Source of the DNA: Actinocatenispora sera
GTDB taxonomy: Bacteria; Actinomycetota; Actinomycetes; Mycobacteriales; Micromonosporaceae
Assembly: GCF_018324685.1 (NCBI RefSeq)
Contig: NZ_AP023354.1
Coordinates: 2,976,001-3,040,000 of the forward strand
Length of the DNA stretch: 64,000 nucleotides
Reading direction: 5' to 3'
Positions 26,242 through 35,966 of the stretch are shown piece by piece (positions within the stretch are counted from its first letter, which is position 1; the number at the start of each line of letters is the position of its first letter). The position numbers and the translations under genes are program-made. The notes under the pieces are model-generated. The model was given only the letters and a program-made list of their open reading frames with translations, did not search any database and had not been told where the DNA came from.

Positions 26242-26859
26242 ATGCGACGAACGCTTCTGGTGGTGCCGGCCCTGCTGCTCGCCGCCGCCGGCACGGGTGC
26301 TGCCGGTTGCTCCGCGGACCGGGAGAGTCCCGAGCGTTCCGCCGCGTCCGGTCGGGCGACCCCCACCCGGGCCATGATCACGTGGGTGGATGCGGTGTGT
26401 GCCGCTGACGACGACCTGCAGGCGAAGCAGGGCGCCGTCCGGGTCCTCGCGTACAGCATGGTTCCGCGCCAACCGACCCGCACGGAGATCGTCCGTCTCG
26501 TCGCCGGGGCGCGCCGGGATCTCCAGCAGAGCCTGACGACCTTCCAGAAGATGGACAAGGGGACCGTCGAGGGCGGCGACCGGCTGGTCGCCGCCTACAT
26601 CGCGGCCGTGCAGGACGCGGTCTCCGCGATCAAGAAGCTGGAGACGACGGCGAAGGACAGCTCCGTTTCCCACAACGTGCTGCTCGATGTTCCCGGCGAC
26701 CTTGCCGGCGCGATCACGGTCGCGCCGGCGGGCACCGACCTGCCGACGCTGCGCACCCGCAACGCGGCGCTGGACCGGGCGTACCGGCAGGCCGACAGCT
26801 GCCAGCACAAGCACTATCGGCCGGCGAGGACGAGCCCGAAGCCCACCTCGACGACCTAG
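26242..26859 (+). CDS. Putative lipoprotein of unknown function
   Basis: The 205-residue protein has an N-terminal signal (MRRTLLVVPALLLAAAGTG) ending in a lipobox-like AAGC at residue 23, so it should be lipid-anchored outside. The mature part is helical with Cys residues at about 53 and 188. I recognise no domain. ATG 26242 is preferred over a GTG nine bases earlier. Its TAG stop is the first part of a 56-base hairpin. Confidence 0.75.
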   Translation: MRRTLLVVPALLLAAAGTGAAGCSADRESPERSAASGRATPTRAMITWVDAVCAADDDLQAKQGAVRVLAYSMVPRQPTRTEIVRLVAGARRDLQQSLTTFQKMDKGTVEGGDRLVAAYIAAVQDAVSAIKKLETTAKDSSVSHNVLLDVPGDLAGAITVAPAGTDLPTLRTRNAALDRAYRQADSCQHKHYRPARTSPKPTSTT

Positions 26860-26914
26860 GGTCTGTTCGCAAGTCCCGCGGCCTTGCTCGGCCGGGGGCT
26901 TGCGGAACAGACCC
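26859..26914. repeat. Palindromic element (short form), also likely terminator
   Basis: GGGTCTGTTCGCAAG (26859-26873) pairs with 26899-26914 with one bulged G. The inside (TCCCGCG ... CTCGGCCGGGGG) matches the inner ends of the 165-bp palindrome in the tRNA array at 58136-58300. It also sits between convergent genes, where it can stop transcription. Confidence 0.6.
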
Positions 26915-26995
26915 GAGCGGGACCTCGACGCCGCGCCGAGCGGGCAGTCGAACGGGCCTGGCACGGCGGCCAGCTGGCCGTGACGATGTTCCGGC

Positions 26996-28387
26996 TCAGC
27001 GGAGGTGGCCGTCCCCGGTGGCCACGTACTTGGTGCTGGTCAGCTCGGGCAGCCCCATCGGCCCGCGGGCGTGCAGCTTCTGGGTGGAGATGCCGATCTC
27101 GGCACCGAAGCCGAACTCGCCGCCGTCGACGAACCAGGTGGACGCGTTGACCAGTACCACGGCGGCGTCGACGCGGGCCACGAAGTCGCGGGCCGCCGAC
27201 TGCGAGCGGGTCACGATCGCCTCCGAGTGGCCGGAGGAGAAGCGCCGGATGTGCTCGACCGCGGCGTCCAGGCTCGGCACGTCGGCCACGGCGAGATCCA
27301 GCGACAGGTACTCGCGCGACCAGTCGTCGTCGGTGGCGGGCACCACCTCGACGCCGACCCGCTTTCCTTGTGCCGCAACCGATGCGTCGCCGTGTACGGT
27401 GACGCCAGCCGCGGCGAGGGCCGGCAGCAGCATCCGGTGGAACCGAGCCGAGACCGCCTCGTGCACCAGCACGGTCTCGGTCGAACAACACACCGACGGC
27501 CGGCCGGTCTTGCCGTTGAGAACGATGCCGAGCGCGTCGTCGAGGTCAGCGTCGGCGTCGACGAACACGTGACAGTTGCCGACCCCGGTCTCGATGACCG
27601 GGACCGTGGACTCCTCGACGACGGTACGGATGAGGGCCGCGCCACCGCGCGGGATCAGCACGTCGACCAGGCCGCGCGCCCGCATCAGCGCCCGGACCGC
27701 GTCGTGCGTGCCGCCGGGCACCAGCTGCACCGCGTCGGTGGGCAGGCCGGTGGCGTCGAGCGCGTCCCGCAGTACCGCCACGATCGTCTCGTTGGAGCAC
27801 CGGGCCGACGCGGAGCCACGCAGCAGTACGGCATTGCCTGACTTGAGGGTGAGCCCGGCGGCATCGACGGTGACGTTCGGACGGCCCTCGTAGACGATGC
27901 CGACCACCCCGAAGGGGACCCGGAGCTGGCGCAGCTCCAGCCCGTTCGCCAGGGTGGAGCCGCGGACGACCTCGCCGACCGGGTCGGGCAGTCCGGCGAC
28001 CGTGCACAGCCCGTCCGCCATCCCCTCGATCCGGCGGGCGTTCAGCGTCAACCGGTCCAGCATCGCCGCGGCGGTGCCGGCGGCGCGCGCGGCGGACACG
28101 TCGAGCTCGTTCGCGGCGAGGATCTCGGCGCTGCGCGACAGCAGCGCCGCGGCCATCGCCCGCAGCGTACGGTCCTTCGCCGCGCGCGGGAGCACGGCCA
28201 GCGCGGCGGCCGCGGTACGGGCGCGCACGGCGCATTCCCGCACCGCGCTCGCCGTGCCGGCGTCACCGGACGGCAGGTGCTGACGAGTGGTGGAGACCGG
28301 CGGGTTCGGCTCTGCTGGGCCGGATCGAGTGGCGTTGCCACCGTGCCCCGGGTCGTTGCCGGGCCGCGTGTGGTGGGTCGTGATCAC
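26996..28387 (-). CDS. proA: Gamma-glutamyl phosphate reductase
   Basis: The 463-residue enzyme makes glutamate-5-semialdehyde from gamma-glutamyl phosphate in proline synthesis. Family landmarks are [35 protein letters not shown]-like [15 protein letters not shown], the catalytic Cys in [14 protein letters not shown], and [11 protein letters not shown]-like [23 protein letters not shown] start 28387 overlaps the stop of the preceding NIPSNAP-like gene (GTGA) and has GGAG 5 bases upstream, so there is an N-terminal extension of about 45 residues compared with usual ProA. No proB lies nearby. Confidence 0.95.
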   Translation of the reverse strand: MITTHHTRPGNDPGHGGNATRSGPAEPNPPVSTTRQHLPSGDAGTASAVRECAVRARTAAAALAVLPRAAKDRTLRAMAAALLSRSAEILAANELDVSAARAAGTAAAMLDRLTLNARRIEGMADGLCTVAGLPDPVGEVVRGSTLANGLELRQLRVPFGVVGIVYEGRPNVTVDAAGLTLKSGNAVLLRGSASARCSNETIVAVLRDALDATGLPTDAVQLVPGGTHDAVRALMRARGLVDVLIPRGGAALIRTVVEESTVPVIETGVGNCHVFVDADADLDDALGIVLNGKTGRPSVCCSTETVLVHEAVSARFHRMLLPALAAAGVTVHGDASVAAQGKRVGVEVVPATDDDWSREYLSLDLAVADVPSLDAAVEHIRRFSSGHSEAIVTRSQSAARDFVARVDAAVVLVNASTWFVDGGEFGFGAEIGISTQKLHARGPMGLPELTSTKYVATGDGHLR

Positions 28388-28704
28388 GACTGCTCCGTTC
28401 GGGGTGACGCCGGGCGCAGGAACGTCCGGTCGAACCGCCGGATGCATTCGGTGCGTGTAGCCAGCTTCCACAGGAGCCGGGCGTCCTCGTCGCGGCGGAT
28501 GCGCTCCCGGTAGCGCTCGTAGTCGGCCAGGCTCGGGAAGGAGAACAGCGCGTACCCGATGTCGTTGGCCCCCTCGTGCGGCAGGTAGCAGCCGTGGTGG
28601 ACACCTCCGTTGCGGGTCACGATCGGGACCCATCCGGTGACGTACTCCTCGAAGGCGTCGACCCGGGCCGGGTCGATCTCGTACCGCAGGTGGCAGGTGA
28701 TCAT
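28384..28704 (-). CDS. NIPSNAP-family protein
   Basis: The 106-residue protein ([20 protein letters not shown] ... [12 protein letters not shown]) is a ferredoxin-like NIPSNAP/dimeric alpha-beta barrel protein. It is translationally coupled to proA by a 4-base overlap, an unusual partnership. Function unknown. Confidence 0.85.
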   Translation of the reverse strand: MITCHLRYEIDPARVDAFEEYVTGWVPIVTRNGGVHHGCYLPHEGANDIGYALFSFPSLADYERYRERIRRDEDARLLWKLATRTECIRRFDRTFLRPASPRTEQS

Positions 28705-28749
28705 CCGCTGCCCTTTCTGTGCCGCGCCGACGTGCTGCTATCTTCATCG

Positions 28750-28761
28750 TAACAACTGTTA
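28750..28761. promoter_or_regulatory. TAACA-AC-TGTTA palindrome
   Basis: Five-bp arms between the divergent NIPSNAP-like and GNAT genes, 17 bases before the GNAT start. Candidate operator. Confidence 0.4.
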
Positions 28762-28778
28762 TGTGAATCGGAGTCAGC

Positions 28779-29417
28779 ATGTTCGAGCGCACGCTGCGAG
28801 ACGGCGCCAGCCTCCGGCCGCTGGAGCCGTGGCATGCCGAGGAGTTCGCCGCCCACCTGGACCGGGCCCGGGAACACATCCGACCGTGGGTCGGCCCCGG
28901 GTTCGTCACCGACGACCTCGACGGCGCCCGCGGCACGCTGCGCGGCTACGCCGAGCGGCAGGCCGCCGACGGCGCCCGCCTGTTCGGCATCTGGCTCGAC
29001 GCCACCCTCGTCGGTGGCGTGATGTTCACCGCGTTCGACGCCGCTCTGGGCTGCTGCGAGATCGGCTGCTGGCTGGAGCCGGGTGCCGAGGGGCGCGGCC
29101 TGGTCACCCCCGCCTGCGCCGTGCTGCTCGACTGGGCGCTGGGCACCCGGGGGCTGCACCGCGCCGAGTGGCGCTGCCGTGCCGACAACGAGCGCAGCGC
29201 CGCGGTCGCCCGTCGCCTCGGCATGACGCTGGAGGGGGTGCGCCGGGAGTTCTGGCCCTACGCGGGCACCCGGTACGACAAGCAGGTCTGGGCGATCCTC
29301 GCGCCGGACTGGACCGCGCGCGCGGTACAGCCGCCGCGGGGAGATGCCCGGCGGCCCAGCCGGTCGGTGGCTCCGACCGCGACCGAGCCGTTCGAGTACC
29401 AGAGGAGGGTGTGCTGA
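28779..29417 (+). CDS. RimJ/RimL-type GNAT acetyltransferase
   Basis: The 212-residue protein has the Acetyltransf_3 layout: [39 protein letters not shown] (acetyl-CoA loop) and [20 protein letters not shown]. The stop overlaps the next start (TGATG at 29415-29419), so it is coupled to the peptidase gene. Confidence 0.88.
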   Translation: MFERTLRDGASLRPLEPWHAEEFAAHLDRAREHIRPWVGPGFVTDDLDGARGTLRGYAERQAADGARLFGIWLDATLVGGVMFTAFDAALGCCEIGCWLEPGAEGRGLVTPACAVLLDWALGTRGLHRAEWRCRADNERSAAVARRLGMTLEGVRREFWPYAGTRYDKQVWAILAPDWTARAVQPPRGDARRPSRSVAPTATEPFEYQRRVC

Positions 29418-30553
29418 TGGCCGAGGCAGGCGAGAACACGGCGAACGAACACGACGACGTGGCGGATCCCTACGGGCCGCGCCGGGACCGGGCCCTGGCC
29501 GCGGCGCTCGACGCCGGCTTCGCCGGCCTGATCGCGACGCCCGGGCCGGACCTCGCGTACCTGACCGGCTACACGCCGACGACGGCCAGCGAGCGGTTCA
29601 CCGCACTGCTGCTGACCCCGGACATCGAACCGACCCTGGTGGTACCCACGCTGGAGCGCCCCGATGCCGAACGCGTCGGCGCCGCACCCCGCTACCGGGG
29701 CTGGCGTGACGAGACCGACCCGTACCAGATCGTCGCGGCGCTGCTCGGCCGGGCCGGCCGCTACGCCGTTTCCGACGCCGCCTGGGCGCTGCACCTGCTG
29801 GCGCTGCAGGCCACGATCCCGGGAGCCGGCTACACCGCGATGACCGACGCGCTGCCGATGCTGCGGGCGGTCAAGGACGCCGCGGAACGCTCGCGCCTGG
29901 CGGCCGCCGGGGCCGCCGCCGACGCCGTCTACGAACGGATCGTCGAGACCGCGTTCGCCGGCAGCCGGGAGCGCGACGTGGCCGCCGCCCTCGACGCGTT
30001 GCTGCGCGAGCACGGGCACGAACAGGTCGACTTCACCATCGTCGCGTCCGGCCCGCACTCGGCGAATCCGCACCACCACTCCGGCGACCGGATCATCGAG
30101 GCCGGCGACACCGTGGTGCTGGACTTCGGCGGCCTGCGCGACGGGTACGGCTCCGACACCACCCGCACGGTGCACGTCGGCGAACCCGCAGCGCAGGTCC
30201 GCGAGGTACACGAACTGGTCCGGACCGCCCAGCAGGCGGCCTTCGAGGCCGTCGCCCCGGGCGTCTCGTGCCAGGACGTCGACGCGGTCGCACGCGACAT
30301 CATCACCGCGGCCGGCCACGGCGAACACTTCATCCACCGGACCGGCCACGGGATCGGTTTGACCACGCACGAACCGCCGTACATCGTCGCGGGGGAGAAG
30401 CAGGCGCTGACGCCCGGGATGTGCTTCTCGCTCGAACCCGGCGTCTACCTGCCGGGACGGTTCGGCGTCCGGATCGAGGACATCGTCGCCGTGACCGACA
30501 CCGGCGCCGTGCGACTCAACAACACCGCGCACCGCCTCCAGCTCGTCGGGTGA
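29417..30553 (+). CDS. M24 Xaa-Pro aminopeptidase/dipeptidase
   Basis: The 378-residue protein has a creatinase-like N-terminal domain and the pita-bread M24 domain with all five metal ligands: Asp in VVLDFGG, Asp in SDTTRT, His in HRTGHGIG, Glu in SLEPGVY and Glu in RIEDIVAV. It should cleave X-Pro bonds with two metal ions in the cytoplasm. It overlaps the GNAT gene upstream. Confidence 0.93.
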   Translation: MAEAGENTANEHDDVADPYGPRRDRALAAALDAGFAGLIATPGPDLAYLTGYTPTTASERFTALLLTPDIEPTLVVPTLERPDAERVGAAPRYRGWRDETDPYQIVAALLGRAGRYAVSDAAWALHLLALQATIPGAGYTAMTDALPMLRAVKDAAERSRLAAAGAAADAVYERIVETAFAGSRERDVAAALDALLREHGHEQVDFTIVASGPHSANPHHHSGDRIIEAGDTVVLDFGGLRDGYGSDTTRTVHVGEPAAQVREVHELVRTAQQAAFEAVAPGVSCQDVDAVARDIITAAGHGEHFIHRTGHGIGLTTHEPPYIVAGEKQALTPGMCFSLEPGVYLPGRFGVRIEDIVAVTDTGAVRLNNTAHRLQLVG

Positions 30554-30579
30554 CGGCAGACCGCGCACCCGCCACGCGT

Positions 30580-31425
30580 TCAGTCGGACCGGGGCCAGAG
30601 ATCGTACGGGTCGTCGCCCGGGCGGAAGCCGTGCGCCTCGGCCATCGCGGCCGCCTGCCGGAACCCGTGCGCGACGGCGGTGGGCAGATGCGCGTCGCTG
30701 CCGAAGCTCACCGCGTCGCCGCCCTCCTGGTACCACCAGGTCAGAATCGTCGGGTCCAGCGGCAGCCGGGTGTTGATCTCCAGCGCCCGGCCGGACCCGG
30801 CGGTGGCCCGCAGCGCGGTGCGGAACTCGTCCTCAAAGGCGCGCGGATCGAACCGGCCGGACGGCCAGGACCGGATCGGGTAGTCGACGTGCGCCAGCAC
30901 CGCGAACTCGTCGCTGCCGGCCACCAGCCGGACGATCTCGGCCAGGTACGCCCGGACGACATCGGCCGCCGGCCGACGCGGGTAGATGCCCCACGGTTCG
31001 GCGTAGCCGGCGCCGTCCGGCAGGCAGTGCAGGGAACCGAGCACCCGGTCGAACCGGCCGGCGCGCAGGATCGCCGCACACTCCGCGGTGTACCAGTGCG
31101 GCTCGCCCAGCTCCAGGCCGCTGAGGATGCGCAGCCCCGGGAAGCGTTCGCGGCAGGTCTCGATCGCCGCGAGGTACCCCGCCGGATCGAACGGCGGCGG
31201 CGTCAGTAGCCCGTCCGGCCCCGCCAGCGCGGTGAGGTGGTCCTGGACGTATGGACCGTCGACGGCGACCGGCCACGTGGTGTGGTCCAGGTGTTCAGTG
31301 AACGCGATCGCGGGCAGCCCGTACTCCACCGCCTGCGCGCAGGAGCGCTCCATCGAACCCAGCGGCGCGTCCCAGGACCACTCGCTGTGCACATGGCCGT
31401 CGGCCGGAAGCGCCACGCCGCACAC
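30580..31425 (-). CDS. PHP-domain phosphatase (histidinol-phosphatase-like)
   Basis: The 281-residue protein has the PHP metal motifs: DGHVHSEWSWD, FTEHLD, a mid Glu (SGLELGE), SLHCLPDG, AHVDYP and SDAH near the end. HisK-type histinol-phosphate phosphatases and other PHP hydrolases share these. GTG start 31425 with GAGGTGAG upstream. No his genes lie nearby, so the substrate is open. Confidence 0.88.
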   Translation of the reverse strand: MCGVALPADGHVHSEWSWDAPLGSMERSCAQAVEYGLPAIAFTEHLDHTTWPVAVDGPYVQDHLTALAGPDGLLTPPPFDPAGYLAAIETCRERFPGLRILSGLELGEPHWYTAECAAILRAGRFDRVLGSLHCLPDGAGYAEPWGIYPRRPAADVVRAYLAEIVRLVAGSDEFAVLAHVDYPIRSWPSGRFDPRAFEDEFRTALRATAGSGRALEINTRLPLDPTILTWWYQEGGDAVSFGSDAHLPTAVAHGFRQAAAMAEAHGFRPGDDPYDLWPRSD

Positions 31426-31470
31426 CTCACCTCTCGCGCATCTGCGGACTGCCAGCCACTCGGGTCGCGG

Positions 31471-31803
31471 TCAGCTGGTCCGAAGCCCGATGGTGCACCA
31501 GATCGTCGCACCGAAGTCGTCGGTGCTGATCCGCTCGGTGCGGGTGAAGCCGATCTTGTCCAGCACCCGGAACGACTGCTCGTTCCAGGACCGTACCGTC
31601 GCCCAGAGCTGGCGGCGTCCGGTGCCGGCCGCGGCGTCGACCGTGGCGCGGGCGGCTTCGGTCGCGTACCCGTTGCCGTGGTCGGCGCGCAGCAGTTCGT
31701 AGGCGATCTCCGGCTCGTCCGCGCTGGCGTGCCCCGCGACCAGCCCGCAGTAGCCGGCGAACCGGTGGGTCGTCAGCCGCATCGGCATCGACGCATAATC
31801 CAC
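31471..31803 (-). pseudogene. GNAT acetyltransferase fragment (N-terminus missing)
   Basis: The 110-residue frame keeps the C-terminal half of a RimL-like GNAT (EIAYELLRADHGNGYATEAA, then NEQSFRVLDKIGFTRT) but lacks the usual first 50 or so residues. I see no coding continuation upstream in other frames. It may be a decayed gene, or a very short form. Confidence 0.6.
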
Positions 31804-31895
31804 CCCTCGCAGGGTAGCGGCCGACTCCGGCCCGGCAGGGCGTCACCCCGGCCCGGTACGGCGTCACCCGGCCGGACCGACGTTCGGCGGCGCTG

Positions 31896-32657
31896 TCAGT
31901 CGTGGTGGTCGGGGGCCTCGGTGTTGAGCACCTCGCGGGCCTCGGTGCTGAGCACCTCGCGGGCCTCGGTGCTGAGCACCTCGCGGGCCTGGTTGGCCGC
32001 GCGCGTGATGCTCTCGCCGATGAAGTCCATGAACCGGGCGATGTTCTGCAGCCGGATCGCCGCCGGGCCGTCGAACACCTCGACGCCCTGCCGGGCGGCC
32101 TCGGCGAACCGGGCATGCCCGCGGGCGCTGGCGATCATCGACCGGTACCAGACGTCGTTGTCGACCACGTAGCGTTCCCGGCGGTGCTCGTCGCGTTCCC
32201 GGCCGACCAGCCCCTGGCCTTCCAGGAACGCCACCGCCTTGGACACCGACGCCGGGCTGATCTGCAGGTACCGGGCCAGCTCGGCGGCGGTCATGCTGCC
32301 CGTGTCGCTGGTGAACAGGCAGGTCAACACCCGCGCGGTCATCTTCGGCAGGCCCTGCTGCATCAGCAGCGTGGTGAAGTTCTCCCGGTACTCCTGGGTC
32401 GCGTCGGTGTCGGCTCCGTCGGCCGGCTGGGTACCGCGGGGGGCGGCCGGGCGGCGCCGGTGCGCGCGGCGTTCCGTCGCGCGGTGGGCGAGATCGGCCC
32501 GGTAGCCGGTGGGCCCGCCGTTGCGCAGGACCTCGCGGGTGATCGTCGAGGTGGGCCGGTCGAGCCGGCGGGCGATCTCGGCGTAGGCGAGGCCGTCACC
32601 GAGGCCCAGCGCGATCTGTTGGCGTTCCTGCTGGGTGAGCCTGCCTCCGGGCACCAC
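31896..32657 (-). CDS. MarR/GbsR-like regulator with two helix-turn-helix regions
   Basis: The 253-residue protein opens with an IS30/Hin-like helix-turn-helix (LTQQERQQIALGLGDGLAYA, EIARRLDRPTSTITREVLRN) and then has a GbsR/MarR winged helix (KMTARVLTCLFTSDTGSMTA, LQISPASVSKAVAFLEGQGL). The C-terminus is three octapeptide repeats AREVLSTE. It is divergent from the DUF4097 gene, with four TGTTGCA sites between, and is the probable regulator there. Confidence 0.85.
   Translation of the reverse strand: MVPGGRLTQQERQQIALGLGDGLAYAEIARRLDRPTSTITREVLRNGGPTGYRADLAHRATERRAHRRRPAAPRGTQPADGADTDATQEYRENFTTLLMQQGLPKMTARVLTCLFTSDTGSMTAAELARYLQISPASVSKAVAFLEGQGLVGRERDEHRRERYVVDNDVWYRSMIASARGHARFAEAARQGVEVFDGPAAIRLQNIARFMDFIGESITRAANQAREVLSTEAREVLSTEAREVLNTEAPDHHD
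31916..31987 (-). repeat. 24-bp tandem repeat, three units
   Basis: Units at 31916-31939, 31940-31963 and 31964-31987 differ at one base only. They code for AREVLSTE repeats at the end of the MarR/GbsR-like regulator. In-frame, so copy-number change alters only tail length. Confidence 0.85.
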
Positions 32658-32709
32658 GGCCTCCTCGTGTCCTGCGTCGCCGCGAGCTTAGCGTTCACTT
32701 TCCATTCAT

Positions 32710-32804
32710 TGCAACACCGGAGGCGCCTGTTGTTGCATTGAATCACTGTCCTGTTGCAACGAAAACTCGGTGTTGAGCTGCGTATATGTCAGCACAATGC
32801 AACA
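32710..32804. promoter_or_regulatory. Cluster of four TGTTGCA/TGCAACA sites
   Basis: Sites at 32710-32716, 32731-32737 and 32752-32758 are spaced exactly 21 bases, two helical turns; a fourth is at 32798-32804. They fill the 228-base gap between the MarR/GbsR-like regulator and the DUF4097 gene, a region visibly richer in A+T than its surroundings. Confidence 0.65.
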
Positions 32805-32885
32805 ACGCTATTGCTCGCACTGGAAAGGCAACGTAGCGTTTCTGATGTTGGAAACAAGGATCGCAGCTATCCGCGGGAGCACACG

Positions 32886-33548
32886 ATGCAGACGTTCGCC
32901 ACCACCGCCCCGATCACCACCGTGCTGGACGTCCCGGCCGGACGGATCCAGTTCATCGCCGCTGACCGTGCCGACGCCACCGTCGAGATCCGGCCCGCCG
33001 ACGCCGGCCGCAAGCGCGACCGCGCGCTCGCCGAGGAGACCACGATCGACTACACCGAGGGCATCCTGCGCATCCAGGCGCCGACCAGGAACCAGTACCT
33101 CGGCCCCTCCGGCGCCATCGAGGTCACCGTGCAGCTGCCCACCGGTTCCCGGGTCGAGGCGAAGACCGCCAGCGCCGAGTTTCGCGGCGTGGGCCGGCTC
33201 GGCGACATCAGCTACGACAGCAAGCACGGCCCGATCAGGATCGACGAAGCGGCCAGCGCGCAGCTGACCACCCTCGCCGGCGACGTGACCGTCGGCCGCC
33301 TCACCGGTGCCGCCCGGATCAGTACCAGTAAGGGCGACATCCGCATCGACGAGGCGACGCGCGGCACGCTGACGCTGCGCACCGAAGCCGGCGACGTGTC
33401 CGTGGGTGCCGCGGCGGGCGTGTCCGCTGAGTTCCGGGGCGGCACCCGCTACGGCCGGATCCACGAGGCGCTGCGCAACGACGGCGACATCGCGCTGACC
33501 ATCCACGCGACCACCTCGTACGGCAACATCACCGCCCGCAGCCGCTGA
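32886..33548 (+). CDS. DUF4097-family beta-helix protein
   Basis: The 220-residue protein (MQTFATTAPITTVLDVPAGR, then repeated G-D-I/V-x-V strands such as LAGDVTVGRLTG, KGDIRIDEATRG, EAGDVSVGAAAG) matches DUF4097, a putative adhesin-like right-handed beta-helix. No signal peptide is present. GGGAG precedes ATG 32886. DUF4097 genes in actinomycetes often pair with a small regulator as here. Confidence 0.88.
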   Translation: MQTFATTAPITTVLDVPAGRIQFIAADRADATVEIRPADAGRKRDRALAEETTIDYTEGILRIQAPTRNQYLGPSGAIEVTVQLPTGSRVEAKTASAEFRGVGRLGDISYDSKHGPIRIDEAASAQLTTLAGDVTVGRLTGAARISTSKGDIRIDEATRGTLTLRTEAGDVSVGAAAGVSAEFRGGTRYGRIHEALRNDGDIALTIHATTSYGNITARSR

Positions 33549-33620
33549 CCCGCCGGGCCGTCGCCCCACACCGGGGCAACGGCACGGATCCCTTCTGTAC
33601 CAAGGTGAGAGGACCTTTCG

Positions 33621-35891
33621 ATGAGCACCGACGCGAACTACCAGGCCGCCGAGAAGCTGCTGCGCCGGCCGGTGAGCCCCGGCGAACTGGTCGTCGGCAA
33701 CCAGATCCGTCCACAATGGATCGAGGGCACCGGACGTTTCTGGTACAAGGTGGCCACCGGTACCGGGACCCGGTTCGTTCTGGTCGATCCGGCGGCCGGC
33801 ACCCGCGAGCCGCTGTTCGACCACGCCCGGCTCGCCGCCGCCCTGGCCGCGGCCGCCGGCCAGCCGGTCGACGCCGAAGCGCTGCCGTTCACCACGATCG
33901 TGCTGCGCGCCGACGCCGTCGAGCTCCTCGCCTTCGGCGGCTACTGGCGCTGCGGGCTCGACGACTACCGTTGCGAGCCCGCCGAGTTCACCCCGCCGGC
34001 CAACCCGCTGGACGTACCGTCCCCGGACGGCAGCGTCGCGGTGTCGCAGCGCGGGCCGAACCTGTGGGCGGTGGCCGGCGACCGCGAGTGGCCGCTGACC
34101 ACCGACGGCGAACCGCAATACCAGTACGGCACCAGCCCGGAGAGCCTGGGCAACGGCACCCTGCTGCGCAAGTTCGGCATCCCGTACCTGCCGCCGGCCG
34201 TCGCCTGGTCGCCCGACTCGACGAAGGTCCTCACCCACCGCACCGACGAGCGTGACGTGCGGCAGACCGCGCTGATCGAGTCGCGGCCCGCCGACGGCGG
34301 CGCGCCGGCACTGCACACCCAGCGGTACGCCTATGCCGGCGACGACGCCGCTCCGCGCGCCGAACTGGTGGTCCTCGACGTCGCCGCCGGCACCGTGGTC
34401 CGCGCCCAGGCCGACCCGCTGTTCGCCCCGACGGTCTCGCCGGTGATGGGAAAGTCTGCCTGGTGGTCCGACGACGGATCCGCGGTCTGGTACCTGAGCC
34501 AGACCCGCGACCGGCACACCCTGTCGCTGCACCGGCTCGACCCGGCCACCGGCGAGGTCGGCACCGTGCTCACCGAAACCGGCGACACCCGGGTCGAGCC
34601 CAACCAGTGGATGTACGAGCCGCCCATCGTGCGGGTGCTCGCCGACGAGGTCCTCTGGTACTCCCAGCGCGACGGCTGGGGCCACCTGTACCGCTACGAC
34701 GCGCACACCGGTGCGCTGCTCAACCAGGTCACCCGCGGGCAGTGGGCGGTCCGGCAGATCCTGCACGTCGACGAGGCCGCGCGGGTGGTGTACTTCACCG
34801 CGGCCGGCCTGGTCGAGGCCGACCCGTACCGGCGCAGCGTGTGCCGGGTCGGCCTGGACGGCTCCGGTTTCGCGCTGGTCACCGACGACGAGTACGACCA
34901 CGTCGTCACGATGCCGGCCGACCACGCCTGGTTCGTCGACTCCGCATCCACAGTGGACACCGCCCCGGTGACGACCGTACGGGACTGGACCGGCCGGGTC
35001 CTGGTCGAGTTGGAACGCGCCGACACCGGCAAGCTCGCGGCGCTGGGCTGGACGCCGCCGGAGCGGTTCCGCGTCAAGGCCGCCGACGGGGTCACCGACA
35101 TCTACGGCGTGCTGTACCGCCCGCACGGCTTCGATCCGGCCGCCCGGTACCCGGTGGTCGACACCATCTACCCGGGACCGCAGGTCAACCGGGTCGATCC
35201 GTGCTTCGACCAGGGTGGGATGGGCCTGGACGCCGAACCGCTCGCCGCGCTCGGCTTCGCCGTGCTCGCGGTCGACGGGCGCGGCACCCCGGGACGTGAC
35301 AAGGCGTTCCACGACGCCTCGTACGGCCGGCTGGGCGACGCCGGGTCGATCGACGACCACGTCGCCGCGTTGCGCCAGCTCGCCGAGACCAGGCCGTGGC
35401 TGGACCTGGACCGGGTCGGCATGCTCGGCCACTCCGGCGGCGGGTACGCCACCGTCCGGGCGATGCTGGACCACCCGGAGGTCTACCGGGTCGGTGCGGC
35501 GCTGTCCGGACCGCACGAGCCCCGGTTCTTCAGCCTCGACTTCGTGGAGGCCTACGACGGCGCCGGCAACCCCGACGCCTGGGCCCGCTCGTCCAATGTG
35601 GACATTGTGGATCGGTTGGTGGGCAAGCTGCTGCTGGTGCACGGCGAGATGGACGACCGGGTCCATCCGGACCACACGATGCGGCTGGCCGACCGGCTGG
35701 TCGCCGCCGGCAAGGACTTCGAGATGCTCATCGTGCCGGGCGCCGAGCACATGTTCATCGACTGCCTCGCCTACGTGCGCACCCGCTGCTGGGACTTCCT
35801 GGTCCGCGAACTGATGGGCGCCCAGCCGCCGACCTACCGCCCCGCCCCGATCGTCCTGGACCCCGACCTGCTCAGCGACCTGTTCGCCTGA
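33621..35891 (+). CDS. S9 prolyl oligopeptidase (DPP-IV-like)
   Basis: The 756-residue protein has a DPP-IV-type beta-propeller N-terminal region and an alpha/beta-hydrolase C-terminal domain with GMLGHSGGGYATVRA (nucleophile Ser), the Asp in GEMDDRVHPDHT and the His in PGAEHMF. The DGW/YWS-like strands and RVDP region fit dipeptidyl peptidases. No secretion signal is seen. It lies 72 bases after the DUF4097 gene, same direction. Confidence 0.93.
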   Translation: MSTDANYQAAEKLLRRPVSPGELVVGNQIRPQWIEGTGRFWYKVATGTGTRFVLVDPAAGTREPLFDHARLAAALAAAAGQPVDAEALPFTTIVLRADAVELLAFGGYWRCGLDDYRCEPAEFTPPANPLDVPSPDGSVAVSQRGPNLWAVAGDREWPLTTDGEPQYQYGTSPESLGNGTLLRKFGIPYLPPAVAWSPDSTKVLTHRTDERDVRQTALIESRPADGGAPALHTQRYAYAGDDAAPRAELVVLDVAAGTVVRAQADPLFAPTVSPVMGKSAWWSDDGSAVWYLSQTRDRHTLSLHRLDPATGEVGTVLTETGDTRVEPNQWMYEPPIVRVLADEVLWYSQRDGWGHLYRYDAHTGALLNQVTRGQWAVRQILHVDEAARVVYFTAAGLVEADPYRRSVCRVGLDGSGFALVTDDEYDHVVTMPADHAWFVDSASTVDTAPVTTVRDWTGRVLVELERADTGKLAALGWTPPERFRVKAADGVTDIYGVLYRPHGFDPAARYPVVDTIYPGPQVNRVDPCFDQGGMGLDAEPLAALGFAVLAVDGRGTPGRDKAFHDASYGRLGDAGSIDDHVAALRQLAETRPWLDLDRVGMLGHSGGGYATVRAMLDHPEVYRVGAALSGPHEPRFFSLDFVEAYDGAGNPDAWARSSNVDIVDRLVGKLLLVHGEMDDRVHPDHTMRLADRLVAAGKDFEMLIVPGAEHMFIDCLAYVRTRCWDFLVRELMGAQPPTYRPAPIVLDPDLLSDLFA

Positions 35892-35930
35892 CCCCGGCGA
35901 GCCCTCCGTCGTCACCCTCGGCCACGGCGG

Positions 35931-35953
35931 CACCGAGCCTGCCCGGCTCGGTG
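35931..35953. terminator. 9-bp hairpin between convergent genes
   Basis: CACCGAGCC (35931-35939) pairs with GGCTCGGTG (35945-35953), loop TGCCC. It lies between the S9 peptidase and the convergent HxlR gene. Confidence 0.6.
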
Positions 35954-35966
35954 TGGCCGGGTCGGG

